Origin: 67-14 sp035502775
GTDB lineage: Bacteria; Actinomycetota; Thermoleophilia; Solirubrobacterales; 70-9
Assembly (NCBI GenBank): GCA_035502775.1
Contig: DATJUB010000037.1
Span: forward strand, 10,313 to 74,312
Direction of reading: 5' to 3'
DNA length: 64,000 nucleotides
Part shown: one piece after another, positions 18,391 through 27,011 of the stretch
Numbering within the stretch: the stretch's first letter is position 1
How the letters are laid out: each line of letters begins with the position of its first letter
Position numbers and translations under genes: made by a program
Notes under the pieces: generated by a model
What the model was told of the DNA's origin: nothing
Databases searched by the model: none
What the model saw: the letters and a program-made list of their open reading frames with translations, nothing else

Positions 18391-18500
18391 GAACGAAACA
18401 GTCAGTCTGCCAACTGCCATGCATCGCCGCACTCAGAGTGGAAGGCGGCCCTTCGTTGTGGGAGGATTCTGCGCTTCGGCAAGCAGAATGAGAGTGGTTC

Positions 18501-20447
18501 ATGAGCAACGGTGACTTCAGGCCCAACCCCGGCCGCAACCCGCAGTCCGGCACTCCCTGGGAGAACCAGGTCCCGTCCTACGAATCGGCGCACGGCGTCT
18601 CGCCCTACCCGCCGATCGCCGACTACGGCTTCCTCTCCGACGGCGAGGTCTCGGCCCTGGTCGCACCGAGCGGCAACATCGAGTGGTTCTGCCTGCCCCG
18701 GTTCGATTCACCCAGCGTGTTCGGCTCGATCCTCGACCGCAGCGCCGGCAACTTCCGGCTCGGTCCGGCGGACATCAACGTGCCCACCCACCGCCGCTAT
18801 CTGCCCGGCACGATGGTCCTGGAGACCAGCTGGGGCACCGGTGACGGCTGGATCATCGTCCGCGACGTGCTGCTGATCGGCCCCTGGCATCACGAGCGGG
18901 ACCGTTCGAACACCCATCGGCGTGCCCCCACCGACTACGACGCCGATCACGTCCTGCTGCGCATGGTGCGCTGTGTCCACGGCGAGGTTCAGCTGGTGAT
19001 GGACTGCAAGCCGGTCTTCGACTACGGCCGCAGGCAGGCCAGCTGGGAGTACGCCGGCGAGGGCTACCGCGAAGGGATCGCGACCGCCCCGGGCTCCGAC
19101 ATCGAGCTGCGCCTCACCAGCGATCTCAATCTCGGCTTCGAGGGGCCGCGCACGACCGCCCGGACGTTGCTGAAGGAGGGCGACGTGCGTTTCGTGGCGC
19201 TCTCCTGGAGCGAGCACGCGCCCCCGCAGGACTACGACGAGGCCTACAACCGCCTCGTCTGGACCGCGCATCACTGGCAGAACTGGCTGGCTCGCGGCAC
19301 CTTCCCCGATCACCCCTGGCGAAGCTACCTGGAGCGTTCCGCGCTCACCCTGAAGGGCCTCACCTACTCCCCGACCGGCGCCCTGATCGCCGCCGCGACC
19401 ACCTCGCTCCCGGAGACCCCGAAGGGCGAACGCAACTGGGATTACCGCTACTCATGGATCCGCGACTCGACCTTCACCCTTTGGGCGCTGTACACGCTCG
19501 GCTTCGATTGGGAAGCCAACGATTTCTTCTACTTCATCGCCGATGTCGCGCGAGGCACCGACGACCTCCAGATCATGTACGGGGTCGCCGGGGAGACCAA
19601 GCTGAACGAGGAGATCCTTCATCACCTGCACGGATACGAGGGAGCTTCGCCGGTCCGGATCGGCAACGACGCCTACAACCAGAACCAGCACGACGTCTGG
19701 GGCGCGGTGCTCGACTCCTTCTACCTCCACACCAAGTCCCGCGACGGCCTGCCGGAGGAGATCTGGCCGATCCTGAAGCAGCAGGTCGATGCCGCGCTCG
19801 CCAACTGGGAGGGCAAGGATCAGGGCATCTGGGAGGTTCGGGGGGAGCCGCAGCACTTCACGTCCTCCAAGGTCATGTGCTGGGTGGCGCTTGATCGCGG
19901 CACCAGGCTCGCCCGCCTGCGCGAGGATCACGAGCTGGCCGAGGAGTGGCAGCTCGCGGCCGACGCGATCCACCAGGACATCTGCGAGAACGCGGTCGAC
20001 GATCGCGGCGTCTTCACCCAGCACTACGACACCGATGCCCTCGACGCGTCATGTCTCCTGCTGCCGCTGCTGCGTTTCCTGCCCGCCGACGATCCCCGGA
20101 TCAAGGCGACGGTGCTGGCGATCGCCGACGAGCTCACGGTCGACGGCCTGGTTCTCCGCTACCGGGTCGACGAGACCGACGATGGATTGAACGGCGAGGA
20201 GGGCAGCTTCACGATCTGCTCGTTCTGGCTGGTCAGCGCCCTGGTCGAGATCGGCGAGCTGGACCGGGCCCGCCAGCTCTGCGAGCGCCTGCTCGGCTAC
20301 GCGAGCTCACTCCAGCTCTACGCCGAGGAGATCGATCACGATTCCGGCCGCCACCTCGGAAACTTCCCTCAGGCGTTCACCCATCTGGCCCTGATCAACG
20401 CCGTGATGCACGTGATCCGGGCCGAACAGGAGATCTCCGAGAAGTAG
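18501..20447 (+). CDS. Glycoside hydrolase family 15 protein (glucoamylase/trehalase type)
   Basis: A 648-residue cytosolic GH15 enzyme without a signal peptide. The N-terminal beta-sandwich domain begins at about residue 36 (PPIADYGFLSDGEVSALV) and carries the family landmark GNIEWFCLPRFDSPSVFG. The (alpha/alpha)6 barrel contains RNWDYRYSWIRDSTFTLWAL (about 313-332) and the late motif GEEGSFTICSFWLVSALVEIG (about 568-588), where the catalytic glutamates are expected. Bacterial intracellular members often hydrolyse trehalose or malto-oligosaccharides; the substrate cannot be chosen here. It is divergent from the ABC-F gene by 110 bp. Confidence 0.85.
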   Translation: MSNGDFRPNPGRNPQSGTPWENQVPSYESAHGVSPYPPIADYGFLSDGEVSALVAPSGNIEWFCLPRFDSPSVFGSILDRSAGNFRLGPADINVPTHRRYLPGTMVLETSWGTGDGWIIVRDVLLIGPWHHERDRSNTHRRAPTDYDADHVLLRMVRCVHGEVQLVMDCKPVFDYGRRQASWEYAGEGYREGIATAPGSDIELRLTSDLNLGFEGPRTTARTLLKEGDVRFVALSWSEHAPPQDYDEAYNRLVWTAHHWQNWLARGTFPDHPWRSYLERSALTLKGLTYSPTGALIAAATTSLPETPKGERNWDYRYSWIRDSTFTLWALYTLGFDWEANDFFYFIADVARGTDDLQIMYGVAGETKLNEEILHHLHGYEGASPVRIGNDAYNQNQHDVWGAVLDSFYLHTKSRDGLPEEIWPILKQQVDAALANWEGKDQGIWEVRGEPQHFTSSKVMCWVALDRGTRLARLREDHELAEEWQLAADAIHQDICENAVDDRGVFTQHYDTDALDASCLLLPLLRFLPADDPRIKATVLAIADELTVDGLVLRYRVDETDDGLNGEEGSFTICSFWLVSALVEIGELDRARQLCERLLGYASSLQLYAEEIDHDSGRHLGNFPQAFTHLALINAVMHVIRAEQEISEK

Positions 20448-20513
20448 TGCAATAGGGGTGTCAATACGGTAATTCGTGTAACTGCACACTGTATGGGGTG
20501 TTACGTTGAGCAC

Positions 20514-21338
20514 ATGAAGACCCGTCTGCTGTCCACTCTCGTCCTGCTCCCCCTGATCGTGCTCGCGTCCGCCGCTCCCGCCGCCGCACAGAAGCCGATC
20601 CCGAACATCAATCAGACCCAGCCGTACCGCGCCCTCAAGTCCTATGTCGGATTCCTCGAGGCGAAACGTGCCGTCCCGGCCAGCTCCGAGACCAAGGCCA
20701 CCTACAAGCTCACTCTTTCCAGCAAGCGCACCAAGGCCAACCTGAAGGCCAAGTCCCTCTACAACCGGCGCATCGTCCGCATCAGCAAGCAGGACGACAA
20801 CAAGCAGCGGCGTCAGATCAAGCTGATCCGCCAGGCCCAGAAGTCCAAGGTCGCCGGGCTGAAGAGCGATCTGGCCGATCGCCTCGCGAGCCTCCGCGCC
20901 AAGGAGAACGTCGCGATCGCCCGCATCAACGATTCCTACGGGTCGAAGATCACCTCTTTGACCAACAAGCGCAACATCCTGCAGAAGCGTCTCGACAAGA
21001 CGACCAGCCAGGCCAAGCGCGACAAGATCACGATCAAGATCAACGCGGTCCAGAAGCAGATCAACGTGCTGGTGAACGCCAAGCAGGCTGACCTGAACGT
21101 GGTCGAGACCAAGTACAACGGCCGCACGGCGAACGTCAACGACCTGTTCGCCGCCAAGATCCAGCGGGCCAAGGATTCCGCCGCCCGTCAGATCAAGCAG
21201 GCGAAGAACGCCTACAAGAAGCTCTACCGCGAGCAGCTCGCGGCCGCCAAGGAGAAGCAGGCCGGCGAGATCGGCCTGATCACCGATCTCAGCAACCGGG
21301 GCACCGGATACATCGCGGAGATGCCCCCGGCCGTCTAG
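20514..21338 (+). CDS. Secreted Lys-rich coiled-coil protein
   Basis: A 274-residue protein that I do not recognise. The ATG at 20514 is chosen because it starts a clear signal peptide (MKTRLLSTLVLLPLIVLAS ... AAA, about 26 residues). The mature part is almost wholly alpha-helical, rich in Lys, Gln and Ala (for example around TNKRNILQKRLDKTTSQAKR), and should form a long coiled coil. It is followed by a good intrinsic terminator. It follows the GH15 gene by 66 bp. A periplasmic or wall-associated structural role is plausible but only inferred. Confidence 0.6.
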   Translation: MKTRLLSTLVLLPLIVLASAAPAAAQKPIPNINQTQPYRALKSYVGFLEAKRAVPASSETKATYKLTLSSKRTKANLKAKSLYNRRIVRISKQDDNKQRRQIKLIRQAQKSKVAGLKSDLADRLASLRAKENVAIARINDSYGSKITSLTNKRNILQKRLDKTTSQAKRDKITIKINAVQKQINVLVNAKQADLNVVETKYNGRTANVNDLFAAKIQRAKDSAARQIKQAKNAYKKLYREQLAAAKEKQAGEIGLITDLSNRGTGYIAEMPPAV

Positions 21339-21361
21339 TCAAACGTCCTGGGTAGGCCAAC

Positions 21362-21388
21362 GAAAGGACCCGCCCGGCGGGTCCTTTC
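21362..21388 (+). terminator. Intrinsic terminator after the coiled-coil gene
   Basis: A 13-base arm GAAAGGACCCGCC pairs perfectly with the downstream arm across a very tight centre, followed by a T-rich stretch. It is 24 bases after the stop codon. Confidence 0.8.
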
Positions 21389-21410
21389 TATTGCAGCGCC
21401 CAGGCCGCTC

Positions 21411-21451
21411 TGGCAATGATCGTGGGCCAATTTGGCCCACGATCATTACCA
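21411..21451. terminator. Long hairpin between convergent genes
   Basis: Two 20-base arms (21411-21430 and 21432-21451) form a nearly perfect dyad with one mismatch. It lies 9 bases beyond the stop of the minus-strand Excalibur gene, so it probably ends that transcript, although no uridine tract follows. Confidence 0.65.
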
Positions 21452-21459
21452 GACCCCGC

Positions 21460-21690
21460 TCAATACGAGTCTTCGCAGGCCCTGCCGTCGTGGTCGGCAT
21501 CGAGGCGGTGCGGGTCCCTCTTCTTTGAACCCTTGTGCTTCTTGAAGAACTTCTGAGCCTGCCGCTGAGTCTTGAAGTCAGAGCAGTCCCTGTCGCGAAA
21601 CGCCTCGGCGGGTGAGGCGCTCACCGCGAGTAGGGCAGCCGTGACAAATGCGACAGCTCCGGCACTCATCCGCTTGTGGATTACGTCCAT
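21460..21690 (-). CDS. Small secreted Excalibur calcium-binding domain protein
   Basis: A 76-residue protein: signal peptide of about 30 residues ending in SPAEA, then one Excalibur domain. The domain shows C36 and C72 and the calcium-loop pattern DADHDGRACE (64-73), the hallmark of this EF-hand-like extracellular motif. An alternative start is the ATG at codon 8 (MSAGAVAF). Most Excalibur domains are attached to larger surface nucleases or receptors, whereas here the domain stands alone. Confidence 0.8.
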   Translation of the reverse strand: MDVIHKRMSAGAVAFVTAALLAVSASPAEAFRDRDCSDFKTQRQAQKFFKKHKGSKKRDPHRLDADHDGRACEDSY

Positions 21691-21800
21691 GTTCCTTGTC
21701 CCCCATGTGACGGTATCGCGCTCATTCGCGATACCTGTGCCTCAAGCCTAGACAGAAATCCAACAAGTCGTAGTCGTAGCAGCCACTCCCCCTTTTTCGT

Positions 21801-21847
21801 TTCTGGGTCGAATCGAATATGTATCTCGTGTGTGATTCGACCCAGAA
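21801..21847. repeat. Inverted-repeat element, copy 1 (13-bp arms, 21-nt spacer)
   Basis: Left arm TTCTGGGTCGAAT (21801-21813) and right arm ATTCGACCCAGAA (21835-21847) are perfect complements with 21 bases between them. The same arms with the same spacer length but a different spacer sequence recur at 46298-46344. It lies between the 3' end of tmRNA and the 5' end of the Excalibur gene. Function unknown. Confidence 0.75.
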
Positions 21848-21916
21848 CGGCGGTGCCGGCTGGATGTCTTGCTGCTGGGCGGCCCCTTGGTGGGGAGGCC
21901 TTGTTGGAACCGTTTA

Positions 21917-22276
21917 TGGAGACGGCGGGAATTGAACCCGCGTCCGCGGTCGCGTGACGAAAAGCGTCTACAGGCTTAGCCGGTGCTTTGTTCTCGCCTT
22001 CCGCGGGCCGCACCAACGGGCACTACGGAAGACCAGTCCCTTAGATGTCCCCTTGAGGTCAGGACATCCCTCGCAGGTAAGCCCGTTTCTGAAGCCGGTG
22101 CCCCACCCCACGGGCCGAGGGTGGACCGACTCTCATTGTCCTAGAAGTTATCTAGGCAGCGAGGGCGAACTCATGGTCCGCACGTATTGGTTTTTTGCCG
22201 TTTTTTTACGAGGCCAACGACATCCTCGACCTGCAACTCTTCGCACGGTCCGACTGCGTCGAAGCCTGTCGTCCCC
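21917..22276 (-). ncRNA. ssrA: tmRNA (transfer-messenger RNA)
   Basis: The 5' end on the minus strand (22276) begins GGGGACGACAGGCTTCGACG, the conserved tmRNA start. The 3' end holds a T arm with loop TTCAATT and an acceptor strand CGTCTCC that pairs with GGGGACG, leaving an A discriminator at 21917. CCA is not encoded. The tag frame (22152-22199) ends ...KKPIRADHEFALAA followed by TAG, with the hydrophobic ALAA degron needed for ClpXP. The resume codon is not certain (GGC, AAC or AAA in this frame). tmRNA and SmpB (26504-26992) rescue stalled ribosomes. Confidence 0.95.
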
Positions 22277-22293
22277 TTGAATGTTGCCCCTTC

Positions 22294-22322
22294 ATTGTAC
22301 GCCCTCACCCGATCCCGGTCAA
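22294..22322 (-). promoter_or_regulatory. Sigma-70-type promoter of tmRNA
   Basis: Minus strand: TTGACC (22322-22317), a 17-base spacer, then TACAAT (22299-22294). The -10 box ends 17 bases before the mature 5' end of tmRNA, consistent with a short processed leader. Box match and spacing are close to ideal. Confidence 0.8.
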
Positions 22323-22375
22323 CGCGGGGCTTGCGGCCTGTACGTTGAGTGGACCACCCGACCGTCAGGAGCCGA

Positions 22376-23767
22376 ATGAGCGACCCGAGTGAGCAGTCCG
22401 AATATGACGTGATCGTGATCGGGGCCGGGCCGGCCGGGGAGGTCGCCGCCGGCAGGCTCGCCGAGGGCGGGCTCGATGTCGCGATCGTCGAGAAGCACCT
22501 CGTGGCCGGCGAATGCTCCTATTACGCCTGCATGCCCTCGAAAGCTCTTCTGCGCCCCGGTGAGCTGCTGAAAGAGGCCCAGCGGGTCCCAGGGGTCAAG
22601 GAGGCCGTGAACGGCGAACTGGACGTGCCTTCCGCTCTGAGGCGCCGTGACGAGGTCATCCACGATCTCGACGACTCGGCCCAGCTGCCGTGGCTAGAAG
22701 AGCGGGGAATCGACCTGATCCGCGGAACCGGCGGCCTGGACGGTGAACGCAGGGTCCGGGTCGGGGAGCGGACCCTGACCGCGCGCCGGGCGATCGTCAT
22801 TTCCACCGGCACCGGCGCGGCGATCCCGCCCATCCCCGGGATCGAGGACGTCGACATCTGGAACAACCGCGACGCGACCACGGCCAAGACCGCCCCGCGA
22901 TCCATGATCGTGCTGGGCGGTGGTCCGGTCGGCTGCGAGCTGTCCCAGGCCTGGGCCGATTTCGGCACCGAGGTCACGCTGATCGAACCGGAGCCGCGCC
23001 TGCTCGCCCGGGAGGAATCCTTCGCCGGCGAGCAGGTCGCCGCTTCACTCCAGACGAAGTACGGCGTCAGGGTCATCTTCGGTGCCAGGGCCGACCGCCT
23101 CTCTCAGCAAGGTGACGTGATCACGGTCGAACTGAGCGATGGCCGGAAGGTCGAGGCGGAAAAGCTGCTGATGGCGACCGGCCGCAGGCCGATGCTAGAC
23201 GGGCTCGGTCTGGAGTCGATCGGACTGGACACCGGCGGATACATCGAGACCAGGGAGAACATGTCGGTCGGAGGATTCGATTGGCTCTACGCGGTCGGCG
23301 ACATCAACGGGCGGATCCTGCTCACCCACATGGGCAAGTACCAGGCCTGGATCGCCAGCGAGTGCATCCTCGGCCGTCCCGTGGCCGAGATAGCCGAGCC
23401 GTACGGCGCGCCGCGGGTCACCTTCACCGATCCCCAGGTGGCCGCGGTCGGCCTGACCGAGGCCGACGCCCGGGCCGCCGGAACCGAGATCGACGTGATC
23501 GACGTATCGACCGGCTCGACCGCGGGAGCCTCCTTCACCGGGAAGGATGTGGAGGGAACCTGCCGGCTGGTGGTGGACAAGGCCGATGGCACCATCGTCG
23601 GCGCGACCTTCACCGGATTCGAGACCGCCGAGATGATCCACGCGGCCACGATCGCGATGGTCGGCGAGGTGCCGATGCACCGGCTGCGCCACGCGGTCCC
23701 CTCCTTCCCGACCAGAAACGAGATCTGGCTGCGGCTGGCCGAGAAGTACGAACGCCGACACACCTAG
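22376..23767 (+). CDS. FAD-dependent pyridine nucleotide-disulfide oxidoreductase
   Basis: A 463-residue flavoprotein of the dihydrolipoamide dehydrogenase/mercuric reductase family. The ATG at 22376 has AGGAG just upstream. The FAD-binding loop VIGAGPAGEVAA (14-25) and the redox-active pair C47/C52 in GECSYYACMPSK are intact, a second Rossmann motif LGGGPVGCELSQ binds NAD(P)H, and YAVGDINGR is the second FAD motif. The C-terminal dimer domain ends with HAVPSFPTRNEIW instead of the HPTxxE form of lipoamide dehydrogenases. No E1/E2 genes are nearby, so a stand-alone disulfide, metal or quinone reductase is more likely than a 2-oxoacid dehydrogenase E3. Confidence 0.82.
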   Translation: MSDPSEQSEYDVIVIGAGPAGEVAAGRLAEGGLDVAIVEKHLVAGECSYYACMPSKALLRPGELLKEAQRVPGVKEAVNGELDVPSALRRRDEVIHDLDDSAQLPWLEERGIDLIRGTGGLDGERRVRVGERTLTARRAIVISTGTGAAIPPIPGIEDVDIWNNRDATTAKTAPRSMIVLGGGPVGCELSQAWADFGTEVTLIEPEPRLLAREESFAGEQVAASLQTKYGVRVIFGARADRLSQQGDVITVELSDGRKVEAEKLLMATGRRPMLDGLGLESIGLDTGGYIETRENMSVGGFDWLYAVGDINGRILLTHMGKYQAWIASECILGRPVAEIAEPYGAPRVTFTDPQVAAVGLTEADARAAGTEIDVIDVSTGSTAGASFTGKDVEGTCRLVVDKADGTIVGATFTGFETAEMIHAATIAMVGEVPMHRLRHAVPSFPTRNEIWLRLAEKYERRHT

Positions 23768-23784
23768 GGGCTAGAGTCCCCGGC

Positions 23785-24381
23785 ATGCGCATCCTGGCTT
23801 TCAGCGACCTTCACTGTGACCTCGAACAGGCGAACCGCCTGACCGAACTCTCGGCCGAAGCCGACGTCGTCATCGGCGCCGGTGACTTCGCCTCGATCCA
23901 CGAGGGGCTGGAAGTGACGATCGGCGCGCTCGCCGGGATCACGACCCCCACCGTGCTGGTCTGCGGCAACAACGAAAGTCTCGGGGATCTCCAGGAAGCG
24001 GCGACGGCCTGGCCCGCCGCGACCGTGCTCCACGGCAACTCGACCGAGATCGAGGGACAGACCTTCTTCGGACTCGGCGGGGGCATCCCGACCACGCCCT
24101 GGTCCTGGAGCTACGACCTCGACGAGACCGAGGCCGAAGCGGCACTCGCCGATCTCACCGGGGACGCGGTCCTGGTGGTCCACTCACCGCCGAAGAACCA
24201 TTGCGACCTCGCCGGCGGCGGCCTCCACCTGGGCAGCACCGCGATCGCGGCCGCCATCGAGCGCGCCCAGCCGAAACTGGCCGTCTGCGGCCACATCCAC
24301 GAATCCTGGGGCGAGCGCTCGAACATCGGCGCCGCCGAGATCGCGAATCTCGGCCCGAACGGCACCTGGTTCGATCTCTAG
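23785..24381 (+). CDS. Calcineurin-like metallophosphoesterase
   Basis: A 198-residue protein with the metallophosphoesterase motif set: FSDLHCD near the N-terminus (D8, H10), GAGDF, VCGNNE, VVHSPP and CGHIHE. These residues bind the di-metal centre. The ATG at 23785 begins 17 bp after the reductase stop, so the two genes are probably cotranscribed. Small single-domain members of this family act on phosphodiesters or nucleotides; the substrate is unknown. The 3' end faces the HHH gene with a 64-bp gap. Confidence 0.83.
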   Translation: MRILAFSDLHCDLEQANRLTELSAEADVVIGAGDFASIHEGLEVTIGALAGITTPTVLVCGNNESLGDLQEAATAWPAATVLHGNSTEIEGQTFFGLGGGIPTTPWSWSYDLDETEAEAALADLTGDAVLVVHSPPKNHCDLAGGGLHLGSTAIAAAIERAQPKLAVCGHIHESWGERSNIGAAEIANLGPNGTWFDL

Positions 24382-24445
24382 CCGCGCTGTCTGCCCATGA
24401 AACCGTCCTCGACTTCTATGAGCGAAGTTGACTGGGATGCATTGT

Positions 24446-26422
24446 TCAGACCGTGATCCGGCCGCGCAGCGACTCGATCAGCTCGGCCGGGAATCCGGGA
24501 ACCTTCTCGAGATCCTCGACCGAACGGTAGCCGCCGAAGCGCTCCCGGTAGGCGAGGATCCGGGTCGCCTGGGTCACCGACAGGTCGGCGTCGCGCAGCT
24601 CCTCGAAAGTGGCGCTGTTCAGATTCAGCGTGCCTGAAGAAGGCTTGGAGCCCGAGAGTCCACCACCGAACAGCGGCGATCTGGCGACCGGCGCGGGCGC
24701 CTCGTCCGGATCCTCCGCCGGCGGCGTGTAGGCGGGAGTCTCGGCCACGGGAGGCGGTGTGAACGCGGGCGCCGCCGGTTCGGGCCGTGCCGGTTCGGGC
24801 CTGGCGGGCGGCTGAGTCGATTCCTCCAGGGCGGCGGCGGCGACCTCTTCGGCGGCCTTCGCCCTTTCCTCGGCCTCGATCGCGCGCTCCTCGGCCCGGT
24901 CGATGCCGGTGATCACTTCACTCAGGCGGCGTTCGCGTTCGGACTCGTCGATCTTCAGCTGAGCCAGCCGTTCGGCGAACGCGGCCCGCTTCTCGGCGTC
25001 CTCGGCCCGCTGTTCGATCCGGGCGAGACGTTCCTCGGCCTCGCGCAGGGTCCGGTCACGTTCGTCGCTGTTCGCCTGGAGCCGCTGCTCGACGGCGGCG
25101 AGGCCGGTCGGAGTCGGCGGCACCTCTTCGGCGGTCTCGATCTCCCGCTGGATCTGCTCGGCCTGATCGAGCCGTTCCTCGATCGCCGGCTCCGGTTCCG
25201 GCTCGGCGGCGGGGACCGGAGCGGGTGGCACCGGCGCGCCGATCCCGCGGCCCTGCTCGGCCTTGATCTCGGCGACCTTGGCCTTCAGCCGCTGTTCGGC
25301 GTCACGCGCCGCGTCGTCGGGGGAATCGCTCTCTTCTTCGGCGTCCTCGCCCTGCCCGGATGCCGCCTTGGCGACCAAGCCGCCACCGGCGGCTCCGGCG
25401 GCGAAGGCCGCGGCGGCCTCACCGACGGTGGCGTCGAGCCCGGGAGCCTCGATCGCGGGCTCATGCTCGACCTCGGGTTCCGGGGCGGTCTCGGGCTCGT
25501 ACGCGACCTCGGGCTCGGCGGGAGATTCGTCCGTATCGCTCGGCAGGTCGTACACCTGGGTCGGGTATTCACCCTCCTCCGCCGGCTCCACGGGAGCGGG
25601 GGCCGGAGCCGCCTCGGGCGGGGCCGGCTCGACGGCGGTCTCCCGGGGCGCGTTGGCCATCGCGGCCGCGGTCGCCGCCGAGAGCTCGGCCGGGGTCGGG
25701 GTCGGCGACGTGAAAGCGGTGTCCGGCTCGTCGTGGACGGACTGGATCACACCGGCGGCCGGCGCGGTCTGGGTCGGGCTCACCGGGGCCGGTACGGGAC
25801 CGGAGCGAGCGACGGCCGCGGCGGCCTGAAGCTGATCCCGGGCCGACTGCTTCTCGGCCTCGACCGGATCGGCGGGCAGGTTGGCACTGAGCGGCAGTGT
25901 CGTGGAAGGCGACATCGCCTGGCGCCCTTCGAGCCCGGCCTTGCGGCGCAGGCGCTCCTCTTCGCGGGAGCGCTGCATGGCGGCCCGCTTGCGGCGGCGG
26001 ATCTCCGAGGCGGAGGGAACCGAGGCGGGCGATCCGGCGGCAGCGGCCTTCGGTCCCTTGGCGTCCTTGGATCGTCCGCGCATGATGAAGATCCCGGCCA
26101 GGATCGCGGCCAGGACCACGATTCCGATGATGATGAACGGCGCGTTGTCGGTCACGAAATCGCTCACCTTGTCGAAGAAGCTCTTGTCGTCATCGGCGCT
26201 GCTGTCACCGGTGACGCCGGTGGCTCCCTGCAGGGCTGCGATCTGCTCGGGCGTCATCGAGAGCGGCGCTTCGGTCGATGAGGTGTCCGTGGGGATCTCG
26301 GTGCCGGTGGCGCCGGTCAGTCCGGTGGTGTCTGCTGAGGAGACGGCGACGGGTCCGGCGGCACCGGTCAGGGCCGCGATCAGCAGAAACGTCGAAATGA
26401 ATCTCTTGAATCTCGTACTCAT
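24446..26422 (-). CDS. Membrane-anchored coiled-coil protein with C-terminal helix-hairpin-helix
   Basis: A 658-residue protein. ATG at 26422 is chosen over an upstream TTG at 26431 because GAGG is 10 bases ahead of it. A signal-like segment (about 5-25), a short Thr/Gly-rich region, a membrane helix (about 93-115, APFIIIGIVVLAAILAGIF) and a basic stop-transfer region are followed by a long Ala/Glu/Pro-rich section, a charged coiled coil (about 440-555) and a ComEA-like HHH domain (about 597-658: LNLNSATFEELRDADLS ... VPGFPAELIESLRGRI). HHH pairs bind DNA without sequence preference. The predicted topology would place the HHH in the cytoplasm, unlike ComEA. Confidence 0.68.
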   Translation of the reverse strand: MSTRFKRFISTFLLIAALTGAAGPVAVSSADTTGLTGATGTEIPTDTSSTEAPLSMTPEQIAALQGATGVTGDSSADDDKSFFDKVSDFVTDNAPFIIIGIVVLAAILAGIFIMRGRSKDAKGPKAAAAGSPASVPSASEIRRRKRAAMQRSREEERLRRKAGLEGRQAMSPSTTLPLSANLPADPVEAEKQSARDQLQAAAAVARSGPVPAPVSPTQTAPAAGVIQSVHDEPDTAFTSPTPTPAELSAATAAAMANAPRETAVEPAPPEAAPAPAPVEPAEEGEYPTQVYDLPSDTDESPAEPEVAYEPETAPEPEVEHEPAIEAPGLDATVGEAAAAFAAGAAGGGLVAKAASGQGEDAEEESDSPDDAARDAEQRLKAKVAEIKAEQGRGIGAPVPPAPVPAAEPEPEPAIEERLDQAEQIQREIETAEEVPPTPTGLAAVEQRLQANSDERDRTLREAEERLARIEQRAEDAEKRAAFAERLAQLKIDESERERRLSEVITGIDRAEERAIEAEERAKAAEEVAAAALEESTQPPARPEPARPEPAAPAFTPPPVAETPAYTPPAEDPDEAPAPVARSPLFGGGLSGSKPSSGTLNLNSATFEELRDADLSVTQATRILAYRERFGGYRSVEDLEKVPGFPAELIESLRGRITV

Positions 26423-26503
26423 TCGTTCCAATCCTCGCAGGCTCGTGATAAGCAGATGTAAACGTCCGTTGCCCTGGTGTTCATCTTGCCACCATCGGGT
26501 GGT

Positions 26504-26992
26504 TCAGGAACGATAGCGGCCCTTGAATTCCCGCTCGACATCACGCTGGACGTCGCGATCGGCGATCTCCCGGCGGCGATCCTGACCCTCCTTGCCCTTG
26601 GCGAGCGCCAGTTCTACCTTCGCCTTCGGTCCCTTGAAATAGATCCGGGAGGGGATCAGGGTGAGACCCTTCTGCTGGGAGGTGCCGATCAGGCGTTCGA
26701 TCTCCCCGCGGTGGAGCAGCAGCTTGCGCGGCCGCTCGGGATCGTGATTGTTGGTGGTGGCCGGCGCGTAGTGCGGGATGTGCAGGTTGCGCAGCCAGAC
26801 CTCGCCGTCGTCGATCACGGCGTAGGAATCGCCCATCTGGGCATTGCCCTGGCGCAGCGCCTTGACCTCGGTTCCGAGCAGCGAGATACCGGCCTCGAAT
26901 TTCTCGATCAGTTCGAACTTCTGCCGGGCACGGCGATTCGTGGCGACGTCGCCCGATGCCGGAGCCCTCTTCTTCTTGGTCTTCTTGCTCAT
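26504..26992 (-). CDS. smpB: SsrA-binding protein SmpB
   Basis: A 162-residue basic protein and partner of tmRNA. Characteristic segments are NRRARQKFELIEKFEAGISLLGTEVKALRQG (about 19-49), YAVIDDGEVWLRNLHIPHY (57-75), RKLLLHRGEIERL and the C-terminal Lys/Arg-rich tail that folds into the mRNA channel. It escorts alanyl-tmRNA into stalled ribosomes. It follows rnr, whose product degrades the nonstop mRNA, by 19 bp; the tmRNA gene is 4.2 kb away on the same strand. Confidence 0.96.
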   Translation of the reverse strand: MSKKTKKKRAPASGDVATNRRARQKFELIEKFEAGISLLGTEVKALRQGNAQMGDSYAVIDDGEVWLRNLHIPHYAPATTNNHDPERPRKLLLHRGEIERLIGTSQQKGLTLIPSRIYFKGPKAKVELALAKGKEGQDRRREIADRDVQRDVEREFKGRYRS

Positions 26993-27011
26993 GCCCAGAC
27001 CAATCTAGTGC

